In this document: positions 6,330-17,900 of the stretch, one piece after another
How positions within the stretch are numbered: position 1 is the first letter of the stretch
How the letters are laid out: each line of letters opens with the position of its first letter
Translations under genes and position numbers: made by a program
Notes under the pieces: generated by a model
What the model was told of the DNA's origin: nothing
Databases searched by the model: none
The model's input: only the letters and a program-made list of their open reading frames with translations
DNA from: Gammaproteobacteria bacterium
GTDB lineage: Bacteria; Pseudomonadota; Gammaproteobacteria; Eutrophobiales; Eutrophobiaceae
Direction of reading: 5' to 3'
DNA length: 33,997 bases
Assembly (NCBI GenBank): GCA_028281365.1
Contig: JANQJZ010000019.1
Coordinates: 1 to 33,997 of the forward strand

Positions 6330-8534
6330 ATGAGTGATGAAGAAACCATGGATATGAAAGCTAGAAAAAATAAATATATAAAAATTGGCAAACTTGATGT
6401 TGCCGAACCGCTCTACTATCTGGTTAAGGAGGAAATTGCACCTGATACAGATGTAGAAGTTGAACATTTCTGGAATTCTCTAGCTGACATTATTAATGAT
6501 CTGGAACCACGTAATTCAGCATTACTCGAAAAGCGCGATGAGTTGCAGTCAAAAATTGATGATTGGCATAAACAGCATCCAGGTAAACAACATGATCCCG
6601 CTGCTTATAAAAAATTTCTACAAGACATCGATTATCTGGTCGATGAACCTGTCGATTTTAAAATCACTACTGAAAACGTTGATGACGAGATTGCTCATAT
6701 TCCCGGACCTCAACTCGTCGTACCACTCGATAATTCACGTTATGTACTAAATGCCGTTAACGCACGTTGGGGCAGTCTTTATGATGCGTTTTATTCAACC
6801 GATACCATTTCCGAGGCTAATGGTTGTAGAAAAATAAAAAAATATAATCCGATTCGTGGTGAACGTGTTATTGAACGAACACGAAACTTTCTTGATAGAC
6901 ACTTTGCACTGGAAAGGGATACGCATAAACATGTAACGAAATATTTTATAAAAGATAACGAACTGGCAGCTCATTTCGGTGATGGTACTGAAACGACCCT
7001 GTTAAAACCCCAACAATTTATTGGCTATACCGGTTCTCCGGATAAACCTGATTCTTTTCTACTTTGTCATCATAATCTGCATGTCGAGATACGTCTTGGC
7101 GAAGGTTATTTTATTGGTCGACGTGACCATGCCAATATTTATGACGTTCATATCGAAGCTGCCATAACAACAATCATGGATTGTGAAGATTCGGTTGCTT
7201 CGGTTGATACCGAAGACAAAATCACTGTCTATCGAAACTGGTTAGGTTTGATGAAAGGCACTCTGGCGCGTACTTTTGAACGTGACGGAGAAACAATAGA
7301 ACGCGTAATGGAAGCCGATAAGACCTATATCGGGCCGGACAAGCAAACGATAACCATGCATGGACGAAGTTTATTATTGGTAAGAAATGTTGGTATGCAT
7401 CTCGAAACCGATGCTGTACTCCTTGATGGCAAACCGATCCCTGAAACCATGCTTGACCTGATGGTCACTGCTTTATCAGCCAAGCATGATATTTTAGGGA
7501 ATGGTATTCACCGTAATAGTCGAACCGGTTCAATTTATATTGTTAAACCAAAAATGCATGGCCCGGAAGAAGTTGCATTAGCTAATGAATTATTCAGGCG
7601 AGCCGAAACTGCACTTGGTCTGGAACCTAACACACTAAAGATGGGCATCATGGACGAAGAACGTCGAACATCTGTTAATTTAAAGGCCTGTATCCATGAA
7701 GCAAGGGAACGTCTGGTTTTTATCAATACCGGCTTCCTGGATAGAACAGGTGATGATATCCATACCAACATGGAAGCAGGTCCTGTTATTCCCAAGAATG
7801 AGATTAAGCATGCTACCTGGTTAGATGCGTATGAAAAATCCAACGTCCAGGTTGGGCTTGAATGTGGTATGAAAGATCAGGCTCAAATCGGTAAAGGAAT
7901 GTGGGCCATGCCAGATGAAATGAACGCAATGATGAAAACCAAAATTCAGCATTTAAAAGCGGGAGCTAACACATCCTGGGTTCCTTCACCAATTGCAGCT
8001 ACCCTTCATTCTATCCATTACCATCGTTTAAATGTCAAAAGCAGACAACAAGCTTTAATGGAAACAGTAAAAATATCCGTAGATGAAATTCTTACAATCC
8101 CCTTACTGGATAAAGATCGCAAATTATCCAAAAATGAAATTCGACATGAACTGGAAAATAATGCCCAGGGTATATTGGGATATGTTTCGCGCTGGGTAGG
8201 CCAGGGAGTAGGTTGTTCAAAAGTGCCTGATATTAACGATGTCGCCCTGATGGAAGACTGTGCAACATTACGTATATCCAGCCAGCATATCGCAAACTGG
8301 TTACACCACGGGATTATCTCTGAAGATGAGATACATGATGCCATGAAAAGAATGGCAAGAATTGTTGATCGTCAGAACCGCGATGATAACAATTATATTC
8401 CTATGTCCAGGGATTTTAGTACGAGTATTCCTTATCTTGCTGCGATTGATCTGGTGTTAAAAGGCAGGGAACAACCAAACGGTTATACTGAATTTATATT
8501 ATATAAACGCAGGCAAGAACAAAAAAATCAATAG
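6330..8534 (+). CDS. glcB: Malate synthase G
   Basis: It condenses glyoxylate with acetyl-CoA to give malate in the glyoxylate/glycolate pathways. The 734 residues align along their whole length with E. coli malate synthase G (723), from AGPQLVVP-like IPGPQLVVPLDN through ANARWGSLYDA-like segments to the KQPNGYTE-like QPNGYTEF tail. Active-site landmarks are RNVG (Arg352), GIMDEERR (Glu443 region), NTGFLDRTGD (Asp471) and MEDCATLRISSQH (Asp643). The first ATG (6330) has no clear ribosome-binding site. ATGs at 6348 and 6354 would give a length closer to the family and may be the true start. It follows the GlcG-like gene but has its own dyad-rich upstream region. Confidence 0.96.
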   Translation: MSDEETMDMKARKNKYIKIGKLDVAEPLYYLVKEEIAPDTDVEVEHFWNSLADIINDLEPRNSALLEKRDELQSKIDDWHKQHPGKQHDPAAYKKFLQDIDYLVDEPVDFKITTENVDDEIAHIPGPQLVVPLDNSRYVLNAVNARWGSLYDAFYSTDTISEANGCRKIKKYNPIRGERVIERTRNFLDRHFALERDTHKHVTKYFIKDNELAAHFGDGTETTLLKPQQFIGYTGSPDKPDSFLLCHHNLHVEIRLGEGYFIGRRDHANIYDVHIEAAITTIMDCEDSVASVDTEDKITVYRNWLGLMKGTLARTFERDGETIERVMEADKTYIGPDKQTITMHGRSLLLVRNVGMHLETDAVLLDGKPIPETMLDLMVTALSAKHDILGNGIHRNSRTGSIYIVKPKMHGPEEVALANELFRRAETALGLEPNTLKMGIMDEERRTSVNLKACIHEARERLVFINTGFLDRTGDDIHTNMEAGPVIPKNEIKHATWLDAYEKSNVQVGLECGMKDQAQIGKGMWAMPDEMNAMMKTKIQHLKAGANTSWVPSPIAATLHSIHYHRLNVKSRQQALMETVKISVDEILTIPLLDKDRKLSKNEIRHELENNAQGILGYVSRWVGQGVGCSKVPDINDVALMEDCATLRISSQHIANWLHHGIISEDEIHDAMKRMARIVDRQNRDDNNYIPMSRDFSTSIPYLAAIDLVLKGREQPNGYTEFILYKRRQEQKNQ

Positions 8535-8570
8535 TTGGTAGATAGTTTAATCGCTAACACCACCTGCTAT

Positions 8571-9506
8571 TTAAATTTCTCTATTAAAGTTTTCCTTAAA
8601 TAGAAGTTTAAACTCATCCAATGTAAAAGAATGGTTTTGTGTACCATTCGATTGAATTTTTATCATTCCCATCAATGAGGCTACTCGTCCTGTTGTTTCC
8701 CAATCCATATCATGTAACAAACCATAGAGTAAGCCGGCACGATAGGCATCGCCACAACCGGTAGGATCACTTATCTGATCAGGTTTTGCTGTAGGGATTT
8801 CATATTCATTGCCATCTGCATAAATTATTGATCCCTTACCTCCAAGAGTCACAATCAATGCTTTTACCTGTTCTGCAACATCTTTGGCTTCATAGCCGGT
8901 ACGCTCCTGCATCAATTGCCATTCATAATCATTGACTGTCACCCAGCTTGCCTGGTGAATGAAATCCTTTAATTCTTCTCCATCAAACATTGGCATACCC
9001 TGCCCCGGATCAAAAACAAAAGGAATATCATTCTCTTTAAATTGTAAAGCATGTTGCATCATCCCTTCCCTGCCATCTGGAGAAATTATTCCCATGGAAA
9101 TATCTTTTGTATTGTACACCTTATTATGATGTGCATATTCCATTGCACCCGGATGAAATGCTGTTATCTGATTATCATCTAAATCTGTAGTAATAAATGC
9201 TTGAGCTGTAAAGGCTTCATTAATAACCCTGACGTGTTCACGATTAATCTGATGCTTATCCATCCACTCGGCATACGGTTCAAAATCTTTCCCCACCGTT
9301 CCCATAGGTATAGCTGCCTGACCGTCAAGCAGATTTAAATTATAGGCAATATTACCTGCGCAGCCGCCGAACTCTCTCCGCATGCTTGGTACCATAAATG
9401 AAACATTAAGAATATGGACTTTTTCAGGAATAATATGATTCTTAAATTTGTCTGGAAAAACCATAATATTGTCATAGGCAAATGAACCACAAATCAATAC
9501 ACTCAT
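8571..9506 (-). CDS. PfkB-family carbohydrate kinase, adenosine-kinase-like
   Basis: This cytosolic ribokinase-fold ATP-dependent kinase has 311 residues. PfkB signature 1 is visible as FGGCAGNIAYNL (residues 46-57) and signature 2 as DPTGCGDAYRAG (247-258), with Asp253 as the expected catalytic base. VNDYEW near 191 matches the usual substrate/metal loop. The closest group I recall is bacterial adenosine kinase/PfkB proteins, but the substrate cannot be fixed from sequence. AAGGAA precedes the ATG. It converges with malate synthase across a 36-nt gap and diverges from the next gene. Confidence 0.9.
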   Translation of the reverse strand: MSVLICGSFAYDNIMVFPDKFKNHIIPEKVHILNVSFMVPSMRREFGGCAGNIAYNLNLLDGQAAIPMGTVGKDFEPYAEWMDKHQINREHVRVINEAFTAQAFITTDLDDNQITAFHPGAMEYAHHNKVYNTKDISMGIISPDGREGMMQHALQFKENDIPFVFDPGQGMPMFDGEELKDFIHQASWVTVNDYEWQLMQERTGYEAKDVAEQVKALIVTLGGKGSIIYADGNEYEIPTAKPDQISDPTGCGDAYRAGLLYGLLHDMDWETTGRVASLMGMIKIQSNGTQNHSFTLDEFKLLFKENFNREI

Positions 9507-9566
9507 TTTATTTTCCTTATATATTTTTTATTTATTTTAATTATATGAAACATATTATTTATTAAT

Positions 9567-10211
9567 ATGAACTTAAGCCAAATACTAACACATCAGAACA
9601 CACTGTTTGCATTCTTCGTATATTGCGTATGTATAGCAATTGCACTGCCAATATTCTTTTTTATTCACGAAAAACTTGATAACAAAGCACTACAATATTG
9701 CTGGGACAAGATAGGGATGCCTTTGTTAAGGGTGTTGTTAATCATTGGTTTTATACTAATGGTCTATCCTGTAAATTTCGGCCTGGTTACAGCACCATCA
9801 TTAACAGATCTTTTTTCTGTAGACGACATGAGGTCAAGTTTTCTTATTAATCTGGTATTTTTTCTTACATTTTTTTTCCCTATGATCCCGCTAATTGGAA
9901 AATGGGAAGAACTACTGATTCCATTACAGGGGATATTATGTAGCATGATTATATTCAGCTGGCTATGTAAGGAATTGAGTATTCAAGATTATTATTTATT
10001 TCCAAACATTATCACTCTGGGTCTAATCGTAATAATTTCATTAATAACACATTGGTTAGCTGAATATTTTTCGGAACATATCGGTGATTATCTTGATAAC
10101 TTATATCATCGTGATGGATTTAAAGAACTGGTCTTTAAAGGTGTTGTATTAATCATGCAAAGCCCGGTGATTTTTATATTCGGACTATTTCTAGGTAAAC
10201 AAATAAACTAG
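9567..10211 (+). CDS. Multi-pass membrane protein of unknown function
   Basis: I do not recognise the family. The 214-residue protein has about six hydrophobic segments (roughly residues 12-33, 50-72, 90-110, 115-133, 142-162 and 190-210). A charged stretch, [23 protein letters not shown], precedes the last one. No catalytic motif, cysteine pair or signal peptide stands out. No Shine-Dalgarno is visible before the ATG, which sits 60 nt from the divergent kinase gene. It ends tail to tail with uvrA, sharing the tetramer CTAG at 10208-10211 so that TAG is read as stop on both strands. Length and hydrophobic pattern argue that it is a real gene. Confidence 0.75.
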   Translation: MNLSQILTHQNTLFAFFVYCVCIAIALPIFFFIHEKLDNKALQYCWDKIGMPLLRVLLIIGFILMVYPVNFGLVTAPSLTDLFSVDDMRSSFLINLVFFLTFFFPMIPLIGKWEELLIPLQGILCSMIIFSWLCKELSIQDYYLFPNIITLGLIVIISLITHWLAEYFSEHIGDYLDNLYHRDGFKELVFKGVVLIMQSPVIFIFGLFLGKQIN

Positions 10212-13069
10212 GAAGCCTTCTTAACCTTTGTTTTTCTCTTAAGTTTGTTAAGTATAAGTTTAAGAAATTGTCCGGTGTAAGAAGATTTGTTTTCGGTAAG
10301 TTGTTCCGGCGTTCCAGTAGCGATGATTTCTCCACCACCATCGCCACCTTCCGGACCAAGATCGATGATCCAGTCTGCAGTCTTGATAACATCAAGGTTA
10401 TGTTCAATAACAACTATTGTATTTCCATGATCTCGTAAACGATGCAATATATCGAGTAATTGTTGTATATCGTAAAAATGTAGCCCTGTCGTCGGTTCAT
10501 CAAGGATATACAAGGTTTTGCCGGTGTCTCTTTTTGATAATTCCTTTGAAAGTTTTACCCGCTGTGCTTCACCACCTGATAATGTTGTCGCGTTTTGTCC
10601 CAGTTTAATATATGTAAGACCAACATCTGTCAGGGTTTGTAACTTACGTGCAATAACAGGAATTGCTTCAAAGAATTCCCGGGCTTCTTCAACACTCATC
10701 TCAAGGGCCTCATGAATATTTTTACCCTTATAACGAATGTCCAGGGTTTCCCGGTTATAACGTTTACCCTTGCAGGTATCACAAGGAACATAAATATCGG
10801 GTAAGAAATGCATTTCAACTTTTATTAATCCGTCACCCTGGCATGCTTCACAACGCCCGCCTTTAACGTTAAAACTAAAGCGACCCGGTTTATAACCCCG
10901 GGATCTTGCCTCAGGTGTATTCGCATACAATTCCCGGATTGGTGTAAAGAGACCGGTATAAGTAGCAGGATTTGAACGTGGTGTACGACCAATTGGACTT
11001 TGATCAATATCAACAACCTTATCAAAGTGTTCTAAGCCTGATACCGAATCATAGGGGGCAGGACTTGTATTAGCGCGGTTAAGTTCACTTGCTGCAATCT
11101 GGTATAGCGTATCGTTAATCAAGGTTGACTTACCGGAACCGGAAACGCCAGTGATACAAGTAAATAAACCGACAGGTAAACATAAATCTACTTTCTTCAG
11201 GTTGTTTCCAGTCGCACCTTTTAATTCCATTAGCTGAATTGAATTAAACGGTGTCCTGTTTTCAGGTATGAGTATAAATTTTTTACCTGATAAATATTGT
11301 CCGGTTAATGATTTTTTATTAGCTGCAATTTTTTCAGGTATTCCCTGGGCAACAATTTCACCACCATGAATACCCGCGCCAGGACCAATATCAATAACAT
11401 GATCAGCTGCATTAATTGCCTCTTCATCATGTTCAACAACAATGACCGTATTGCCCAAATCACGTAGATGAAATAATGTCTTTAACAGTCTTTGGTTATC
11501 CCTTTGATGCAAGCCAATAGAAGGCTCATCAAGAATGTACATAACACCGACTAATCCCGCTCCAATCTGGCTGGCCAACCTGATTCGCTGTGCTTCACCA
11601 CCAGATAATGTTTCTGCACTACGTTCCAGAGTCAGATAATCCAGTCCAACATTGATTAAAAAACTTAATCGTTCATCAACCTCTTTTAATATCTTTGCGG
11701 CAATTTTGCCTCTTGCACCAGGTAATTTTAGTGACTCAATAAATTTCTTTGCCTTAATCACCGGCATTGCCGTAATCTCTGGTAAGGCATTACCATTGAT
11801 CAATACATGCCGTGCAGATTCATTCAGGCGTGTACCTTCACATGCAGGACAAGGTTTATGACTCTGGTACTTGGCTAATTCCTCACGAACCATGATTGAG
11901 TCGGTTTCCAGATAACGCCTTTGCAGATTAGGAATAACACCTTCAAAAGGATGTGCTCTGATAACTGATCGATTTCGTTCACGCAGATATTCGAACTCTA
12001 TCTCTTCATTACCACTTCCATATAACAAAACATCTCTTACTTTCTCCGGTAATTGCTGGAATGGCGTATCAAGTTCAAATTGATAATGCGCAGCAATTGA
12101 TTTTAGCATCTGGAAATAATAGGCATTACGTCTGTCCCAACCTTTTATGGCACCACCGGGTAAACTTAATTCAGGGTTTTGTACTACACGACCAGGATCA
12201 AAGAACTGAATGTTGCCAAGCCCATCACACTGATCACAGGCTCCTGCCGGGTTATTAAAAGAAAATAACCGTGGTTCTAGTTCACTTAAACTATAACCAC
12301 ATTCATTACAGGCATAACGCGATGAAAATAATTGTTCTTCATTACTCTGTTCTGCATCCATTGTTACTATTAAAGCAATACCATCGGATAAGCGTAATGC
12401 AGTTTCAAAAGACTCTGATAATCTTAAACGTAAATCTTCTCGTACCTTAAACCGATCAACGACAACTTCAATTGTATGTTTTTTATATAATTCAAGTTCA
12501 GGCACCTGATCCAGTTCCATTATCGTGCCGTCTATGCGAGCCCGAATAAACCCTTCGGTCCTCAATCGATCCAGCACCTGCACATGTTCACCTTTTCTTT
12601 CCTGAACAACAGGTGCCAGTAACATCAAGCGTTGATCGCCAGGACGTTCCAGCACCAAATCCACCATTTGCGAGATGGTTTGTGCCTCAAGTAAAGTCTG
12701 ATGCCTGGGGCAATGCGGTTGACCTACCCGGGCAAATAATAACCGAAGGTAATCATAGATTTCCGTAATAGTCCCGACTGTCGAACGTGGATTATGTGAA
12801 GTCGTTTTCTGTTCAATAGAAATCGCCGGTGATAATCCCTCAATATGGTCAACATCCGGTTTTTCCATCATTGACAAAAACTGGCGGGCATAGGCCGATA
12901 ATGACTCTACATAGCGTCGCTGGCCATCGGCATAAATGGTATCGAAAGCAAGTGAGGATTTACCTGAGCCGGAAATACCAGTCACAACAATAAGCCGATC
13001 CCGCGGGATATCAAGATCGATATTTTTCAGATTATGCGTACGCGCACCGCGTATATAAATAGTATCCAC
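10208..13069 (-). CDS. uvrA: Excinuclease ABC subunit A
   Basis: UvrA is the damage-sensing ATPase of nucleotide excision repair and loads UvrB. It has 953 residues against 940 in E. coli. Walker A 1 is GISGSGKSS (31-39) and Walker A 2 is GVSGSGKST (near 641). Both ABC signatures are present ([14 protein letters not shown] and [14 protein letters not shown]), as are the Walker B regions [11 protein letters not shown] and [11 protein letters not shown]. Zinc-binding cysteine pairs appear in CNECG ... CDQC and CEACQGDG ... CDTCKGK. The GTG at 13069 gives an N-terminus ([17 protein letters not shown]) that matches E. coli residue for residue in position, so it is the start. The lysine-rich C-terminal tail is slightly long. 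I see no good LexA box upstream. Confidence 0.98.
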   Translation of the reverse strand: MDTIYIRGARTHNLKNIDLDIPRDRLIVVTGISGSGKSSLAFDTIYADGQRRYVESLSAYARQFLSMMEKPDVDHIEGLSPAISIEQKTTSHNPRSTVGTITEIYDYLRLLFARVGQPHCPRHQTLLEAQTISQMVDLVLERPGDQRLMLLAPVVQERKGEHVQVLDRLRTEGFIRARIDGTIMELDQVPELELYKKHTIEVVVDRFKVREDLRLRLSESFETALRLSDGIALIVTMDAEQSNEEQLFSSRYACNECGYSLSELEPRLFSFNNPAGACDQCDGLGNIQFFDPGRVVQNPELSLPGGAIKGWDRRNAYYFQMLKSIAAHYQFELDTPFQQLPEKVRDVLLYGSGNEEIEFEYLRERNRSVIRAHPFEGVIPNLQRRYLETDSIMVREELAKYQSHKPCPACEGTRLNESARHVLINGNALPEITAMPVIKAKKFIESLKLPGARGKIAAKILKEVDERLSFLINVGLDYLTLERSAETLSGGEAQRIRLASQIGAGLVGVMYILDEPSIGLHQRDNQRLLKTLFHLRDLGNTVIVVEHDEEAINAADHVIDIGPGAGIHGGEIVAQGIPEKIAANKKSLTGQYLSGKKFILIPENRTPFNSIQLMELKGATGNNLKKVDLCLPVGLFTCITGVSGSGKSTLINDTLYQIAASELNRANTSPAPYDSVSGLEHFDKVVDIDQSPIGRTPRSNPATYTGLFTPIRELYANTPEARSRGYKPGRFSFNVKGGRCEACQGDGLIKVEMHFLPDIYVPCDTCKGKRYNRETLDIRYKGKNIHEALEMSVEEAREFFEAIPVIARKLQTLTDVGLTYIKLGQNATTLSGGEAQRVKLSKELSKRDTGKTLYILDEPTTGLHFYDIQQLLDILHRLRDHGNTIVVIEHNLDVIKTADWIIDLGPEGGDGGGEIIATGTPEQLTENKSSYTGQFLKLILNKLKRKTKVKKAS

Positions 13070-13102
13070 TAATAAATTTCACTATTTGAGAAGCAACCTG
13101 TT

Positions 13103-13132
13103 AATATAATCTTTTTTTTGTTCTCAATCCAA
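13103..13132 (-). promoter_or_regulatory. Candidate uvrA promoter
   Basis: On the minus strand, TTGGAT (13132-13127) and TATATT (13108-13103) are spaced by 18 nt, about 35 nt before the uvrA start codon. The match is reasonable but the region is A/T-rich, so chance is possible. Confidence 0.4.
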
Positions 13133-13156
13133 ATTAAAACCTTTTAGTCCCTGTAA

Positions 13157-14377
13157 ATGAATTCAACGTCCATGTCAGCAGCAGAATTAAGGGCTGCATT
13201 GAGCCTTTCACTGGTATTCTTTTTACGAATGCTGCCATTGTTTATGTTATTACCAGTACTTACTTTGGCAGATGACCAGTTTATTGATGCAACTCCACAA
13301 TTACTTGGGCTGGCATTGGGTATATATGGATTGACCCAGGCACTATTACAAATCCCTTTTGGCATACTATCGGATCGTTTTGGCAGAAAACCTGTCATCA
13401 TATCAGGGCTTATTATCTTTATAGCAGGCAGCCTGGTAGCGGCTGCAGCTGATTCAGTATATGGCCTGATAATTGGTCGTGCATTACAGGGTGCCGGTGC
13501 CATTGCTGCAGCAATTATGGCACTTGCAGCCGATTTATCTTCAGAAAATGCAAGAACCAAAATGATGGCGTGTATTGGCGTCAGTATTGGTATCACATTT
13601 TCAATCGCATTTATTTTGGGACCGGTTTTATACCACCTGGTTAGTCTTAACGGCTTATTTTATCTCGGTGCAGGCAGTGGTTTACTCGCAATTATGACAT
13701 TAGTAACTCTGGTACCAAATACCGGTTCTCAATCAAACAAAACTTCTTCAATTAACCTTAAAGTTCTAAAACATGTATTTAAAGATCCGTATTTATTACG
13801 ACTGGATTTCAGTATCTTTATTTCACATATGATCTTAATGGCAAATTTTGTTGTCATACCAATAGCACTAAGGGATTTAGCGGATATCCCCTCTGCAAAT
13901 CATTGGCAAATATATCTCACTGTGTTGCTTTTCTCCTTATTGATAATGGTGCCGTTTATCATGTTCGGTGACCGCTTAAATAGAGCAAGACTCTTTTTTA
14001 TCATTAGCATTGTACTTATCTTTTGTTCACAAACCGGTTTGCTATTTTTTCATATAAAACTTGCCCATATAGGCTTATTTTTAATACTTTTTTTTGGTGC
14101 ATTTAATTATCTTGAAGCATTATTACCATCAGAGGTTTCCAAGGTTGCACATTTGAATAATAAGGGAACTGCCCTGGGTATATATTCAACTTCACAATTT
14201 ATCGGTATCTTCGTTGGCGGGATGACAGGTGGAATACTGCATCAATATTTTGGTATTGCCAGTGTTCATTTCTTTTGTATGGCAGTATCAATAATATGGC
14301 TTACAGTCATCATGCATTACCTGAAATTTGTATCAGGAGACAAATATAAAAATAAACTTGAAGAAGGTACTATCTAA
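13157..14377 (+). CDS. MFS transporter (YajR/drug-efflux-like)
   Basis: This 406-residue inner-membrane protein has about 12 hydrophobic segments. MFS motif A, GILSDRFGRKP, lies between the second and third helices. LIIGRALQGAGAIAAAIMALAAD resembles motif B/C regions of efflux MFS proteins. A soluble C-terminal domain such as that of E. coli YajR is absent. The position between uvrA (divergent) and ssb (downstream) is the conserved order I recall from Pseudomonas. The first ATG lacks a clear ribosome-binding site, and the ATG at 13172 is an alternative. The substrate is unknown. Confidence 0.9.
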   Translation: MNSTSMSAAELRAALSLSLVFFLRMLPLFMLLPVLTLADDQFIDATPQLLGLALGIYGLTQALLQIPFGILSDRFGRKPVIISGLIIFIAGSLVAAAADSVYGLIIGRALQGAGAIAAAIMALAADLSSENARTKMMACIGVSIGITFSIAFILGPVLYHLVSLNGLFYLGAGSGLLAIMTLVTLVPNTGSQSNKTSSINLKVLKHVFKDPYLLRLDFSIFISHMILMANFVVIPIALRDLADIPSANHWQIYLTVLLFSLLIMVPFIMFGDRLNRARLFFIISIVLIFCSQTGLLFFHIKLAHIGLFLILFFGAFNYLEALLPSEVSKVAHLNNKGTALGIYSTSQFIGIFVGGMTGGILHQYFGIASVHFFCMAVSIIWLTVIMHYLKFVSGDKYKNKLEEGTI

Positions 14378-14489
14378 AGAGAAAATGTATTAACAGATAG
14401 AATAAATTTGTAGTTATTATTTTAATCGGAAAATAATTTAAAGTATTTATTAACTTATTTAAAAAAATGTCAATTAGGAGAGCGTCATA

Positions 14490-14951
14490 ATGGCCAGAGG
14501 TGTAAATAAAGTTATTTTGATAGGAAATCTTGGTAATGATCCGGACATACGCTATACGGCAAGTGGTGCAGCTGTAGCCAACATTAGTCTGGCTACAGCC
14601 GAGTCATGGAGAGACAAGGAAAGTGGTGAACAACAGGAACGTACAGAATGGCATCGTATCGTATTCTTTGGCCGCCTGGCTGAAATTGTCGGCGAATACT
14701 TGCGTAAAGGTAGTCAGATCTATGTAGAGGGACGTCTACAAACACGTAAATGGCAGGACAAGGAGGGAAATGATCGCTATACAACTGAAATCGTTGCTAA
14801 CGAAATGCAAATGTTAGGTAGTCGCAGTGGTGGTACAACTAATTATGAACCACCAGCTCAAAATAATTCTAATAGCTCTCCAGCACCTGAACCAAAAGCA
14901 TCATCATCAACAGCCCCAACAGATGATTTTGATGACGATATACCATTTTAG
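14490..14951 (+). CDS. ssb: Single-stranded DNA-binding protein
   Basis: SSB coats single-stranded DNA in replication, repair and recombination and recruits partners through its C-terminal tip. The 153-residue protein has an N-terminal OB fold ([22 protein letters not shown] ... [21 protein letters not shown] ... [10 protein letters not shown]) to about residue 108. A Ser/Pro/Asn-rich linker follows, then the acidic tip [17 protein letters not shown] precedes the ATG at good spacing. It follows the MFS gene by 112 nt and converges with the large sensor gene. Confidence 0.98.
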   Translation: MARGVNKVILIGNLGNDPDIRYTASGAAVANISLATAESWRDKESGEQQERTEWHRIVFFGRLAEIVGEYLRKGSQIYVEGRLQTRKWQDKEGNDRYTTEIVANEMQMLGSRSGGTTNYEPPAQNNSNSSPAPEPKASSSTAPTDDFDDDIPF

Positions 14952-14983
14952 TATTAGCTATAAGTACCAAGGACTTAAACTTA

Positions 14984-17900
14984 TTATTTAGAAAATATAT
15001 CTACGGGTTTCGGTTTGGCGATACCATATCCTTGCGCATAATCTACGCCTATATCGTTGATCATTGATAATATCTCTTTGTTTTCAACAAATTCGGCAAT
15101 AGTCTTTTTACCCATGATATGACCAAGCCGGTGAATAGCCTTGACCATTTCAAAATCAACCGGATCAGCCAAAATATCACGAACGAATGTGCCATCAATT
15201 TTGACATAATCAACTGGTAAATTTTTTAAATAACCAAAAGATGATAACCCACTTCCAAAATCGTCTAATGCAAATGCACAACCTTTTGCCTTTAGTTCAT
15301 TTATAAAGTTTATAGCACTGCCTAGATTTGCAATAGCCGCTGTCTCTGTTATTTCAAAACATATTTTTTCACCAGGTATTTCACTTCTTTCAATATTATG
15401 GAGACAAAAATCCAGAAACGTATCATAGCCCAACGAATGTCCTGATATATTAATTGCACAAGTCTTCGTTATATCAAGTATGTGTTTGTTCACTGATAAC
15501 CAATGCAAGGTTTTCTTTATGACCCACTGGTCAATTTTTATCGAGAGGTTATAACGCTCAGCAGCAGGCAAAAATGCACCCGGCATAATATAAGCATCAT
15601 CATGTGTTTTTATCCTTAACAGAATTTCAAAACGTTTCTTTCCCGGGTTATATTTTCTTGGGTTACTTGGAACAACATCCTGATAAAACAGGCAAAACAT
15701 ATCCTCTTCCAGAGCCTGATTGATTCTTGCAACCCATTGCATTTCACCCCTGCGTTTTTCCAGTTCATCATCATTTGGAGAGAAAACATGGATACAATTT
15801 CTTCCTGCATCCTTTGCCATATAGCAGGCATTATCCGCCGCACTTAATATATCTGTAACACTGCCACTGGTTTCAACAATCGGCACAAGCCCCATACTGA
15901 CACCGACTGTAAATTTATTACCGTCCCAACTGAACTTGAAGTCCTGAACAATTGATAATATTTTTTCAGCTACACTATACGCTTGTTTCAATGAACAATG
16001 CTCCATCAATATAGCAAATTCATCTCCTCCCAGTCTGGCCAGGGTATCTCTGCTACGGACTGAAGCGGAAAGTAATTCGCTGAGTTGTTTTAGCATTGCA
16101 TCACCGGCCAGGTGACCACAGGTATCATTGATTATCTTGAAGTTATCTAAATCAAGATAACAAACGGCATGACCTGGAATTTGAATCGACTGTTCCTCGA
16201 TCAAACGTTGTAAACGGCGTTCAAACTCAGCCCTATTTACTAAAGAAGTCAGTGGATCATGGCTGGCCTGATATTCCAGTTGACGGGAAAGACGGGTGGT
16301 TTCAGAGATATCGGTATGGGTACCCACCATTCGTATTATCTCTCCAGTATCATTTTTTACACCAAAGGCACGCGATAGAATATGAATATAAAAACCTTGC
16401 TTATGCTGCATTCGAAATTCAATACTAAACGTATCTATTTTTCCAGTTTGAAAGTCATTAACCTGCCTGAATGTTTTTTCAATATCATCAGGATGTAATA
16501 AATTTCTCAATGAATTCAATTCACCTTTTATTTCATCTTCCTGATAACCCAACATTGATAACCATCGGGGAGAGAAGTAAACCTTGTCTGTTTTCAAATC
16601 CCAATCCCATAGGCCATCACTGGCTCCCTGCATTGCCAGAGAAAAACGTTCTTCACTTATTTGTAAAGCCTGCTCAAACTCTTTCTTTGCGGTAATATCT
16701 ATCATTAAACCACGTAATTTAATCGGTTTATTATTATCATCCATTACTACTTTGACGACATCATGTACCCAAATAACATCACCATTTTTTGCAAGCATAC
16801 GATATTCAAATTCATGTTCCATCCCTTTTTCCGTTTGTCTGGAGCAGAAATTTAGACAGTATTCTCTATCTTCAGGATGCAGATGCGATTCCCAAAAACC
16901 CCGTTCCTTCCATTCTGATAAAGGATATCCGAGAATCTTTTCCGCTGCTTTACTGACATAAGTAAAAATAAATTCGGGTAAGGAACATTCCCAGACAACA
17001 GCACCGCTGTCCTCAACCAACATTCGATATTTTTCTTCATTGGCGATGAGTTCCTTCTCTGTTTCTAACTTATCTTCTTTTATTTTAAGGTTACGAATTG
17101 CATGAACAAGATTATTTGATAACGTAGATAATAATTTAACTTCCTCTTCATTAAATGCTTCAGCTTCAGAAGAATAGATTAATAGTGCACCATTAAAATG
17201 TTCCCCAGTAATAATCGGTAAAGCGACACAGGATGAATAACCTCGTGCAAGTGCCGGTTCACGCCATGGTCTAAAATTTGGATCTTGTTCAATACTACGA
17301 ACAATATATGGAGTATGATTTCTGATACACCTGCCTGCTGGCCCATTTCCTGTCGGACCATCACACCAGGTAATTTTATTTTTCAAATAGTCTTCTTCAT
17401 AACCGGCAAAAGTAATCGGTTTTACTGTTTTATACTTATCTACCTCAGCAATACCAATCCAACTAAAACGATATCCACCACTATTAACTATGACATCACA
17501 TATGTAACTCAATAATGCATCACGATGTTCTATATGAGTTATTCCATAATTACAATCATTCAAAACTTTTAACGCACGAGTTTTGGCCTTTAAGCCTTGC
17601 TCAGAAAATATACGTTCTGTTATATCCCTGGCAATAGACATCATACAACGCTGACTATTAAACCAGATTAAATTAGACGTCAGTAAAGCATGTCTTATCT
17701 GGCCATTTTTATGTCGGTAGCTAACTGATTTATTGATTATTTGACCCTTTTTTTTCAATTCTTCAACAAATGACTGGCTATCTTCCTGTTTTACCCAAAG
17801 GTTTAATTCAAGCGTTGTTTTGCCGATCAGTTGCTTCTTGTTGAATCCAGTTGCTTTTTCAAACGCACGATTAACTGTAATTAATTTTCCGTCTTTTAAA

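Noticed and set aside
13070-13156. LexA (SOS) box in front of uvrA
   Set aside because: CTGTTAATATAATC has the left half and an A/T centre but no ACAG right half, so it falls short of CTGT-N8-ACAG.
13144-13596. 150-codon open frame opposite the MFS gene
   Set aside because: It overlaps the transporter's N-terminal helices, and its Ala/Ile-rich sequence is just the reverse of membrane codons.
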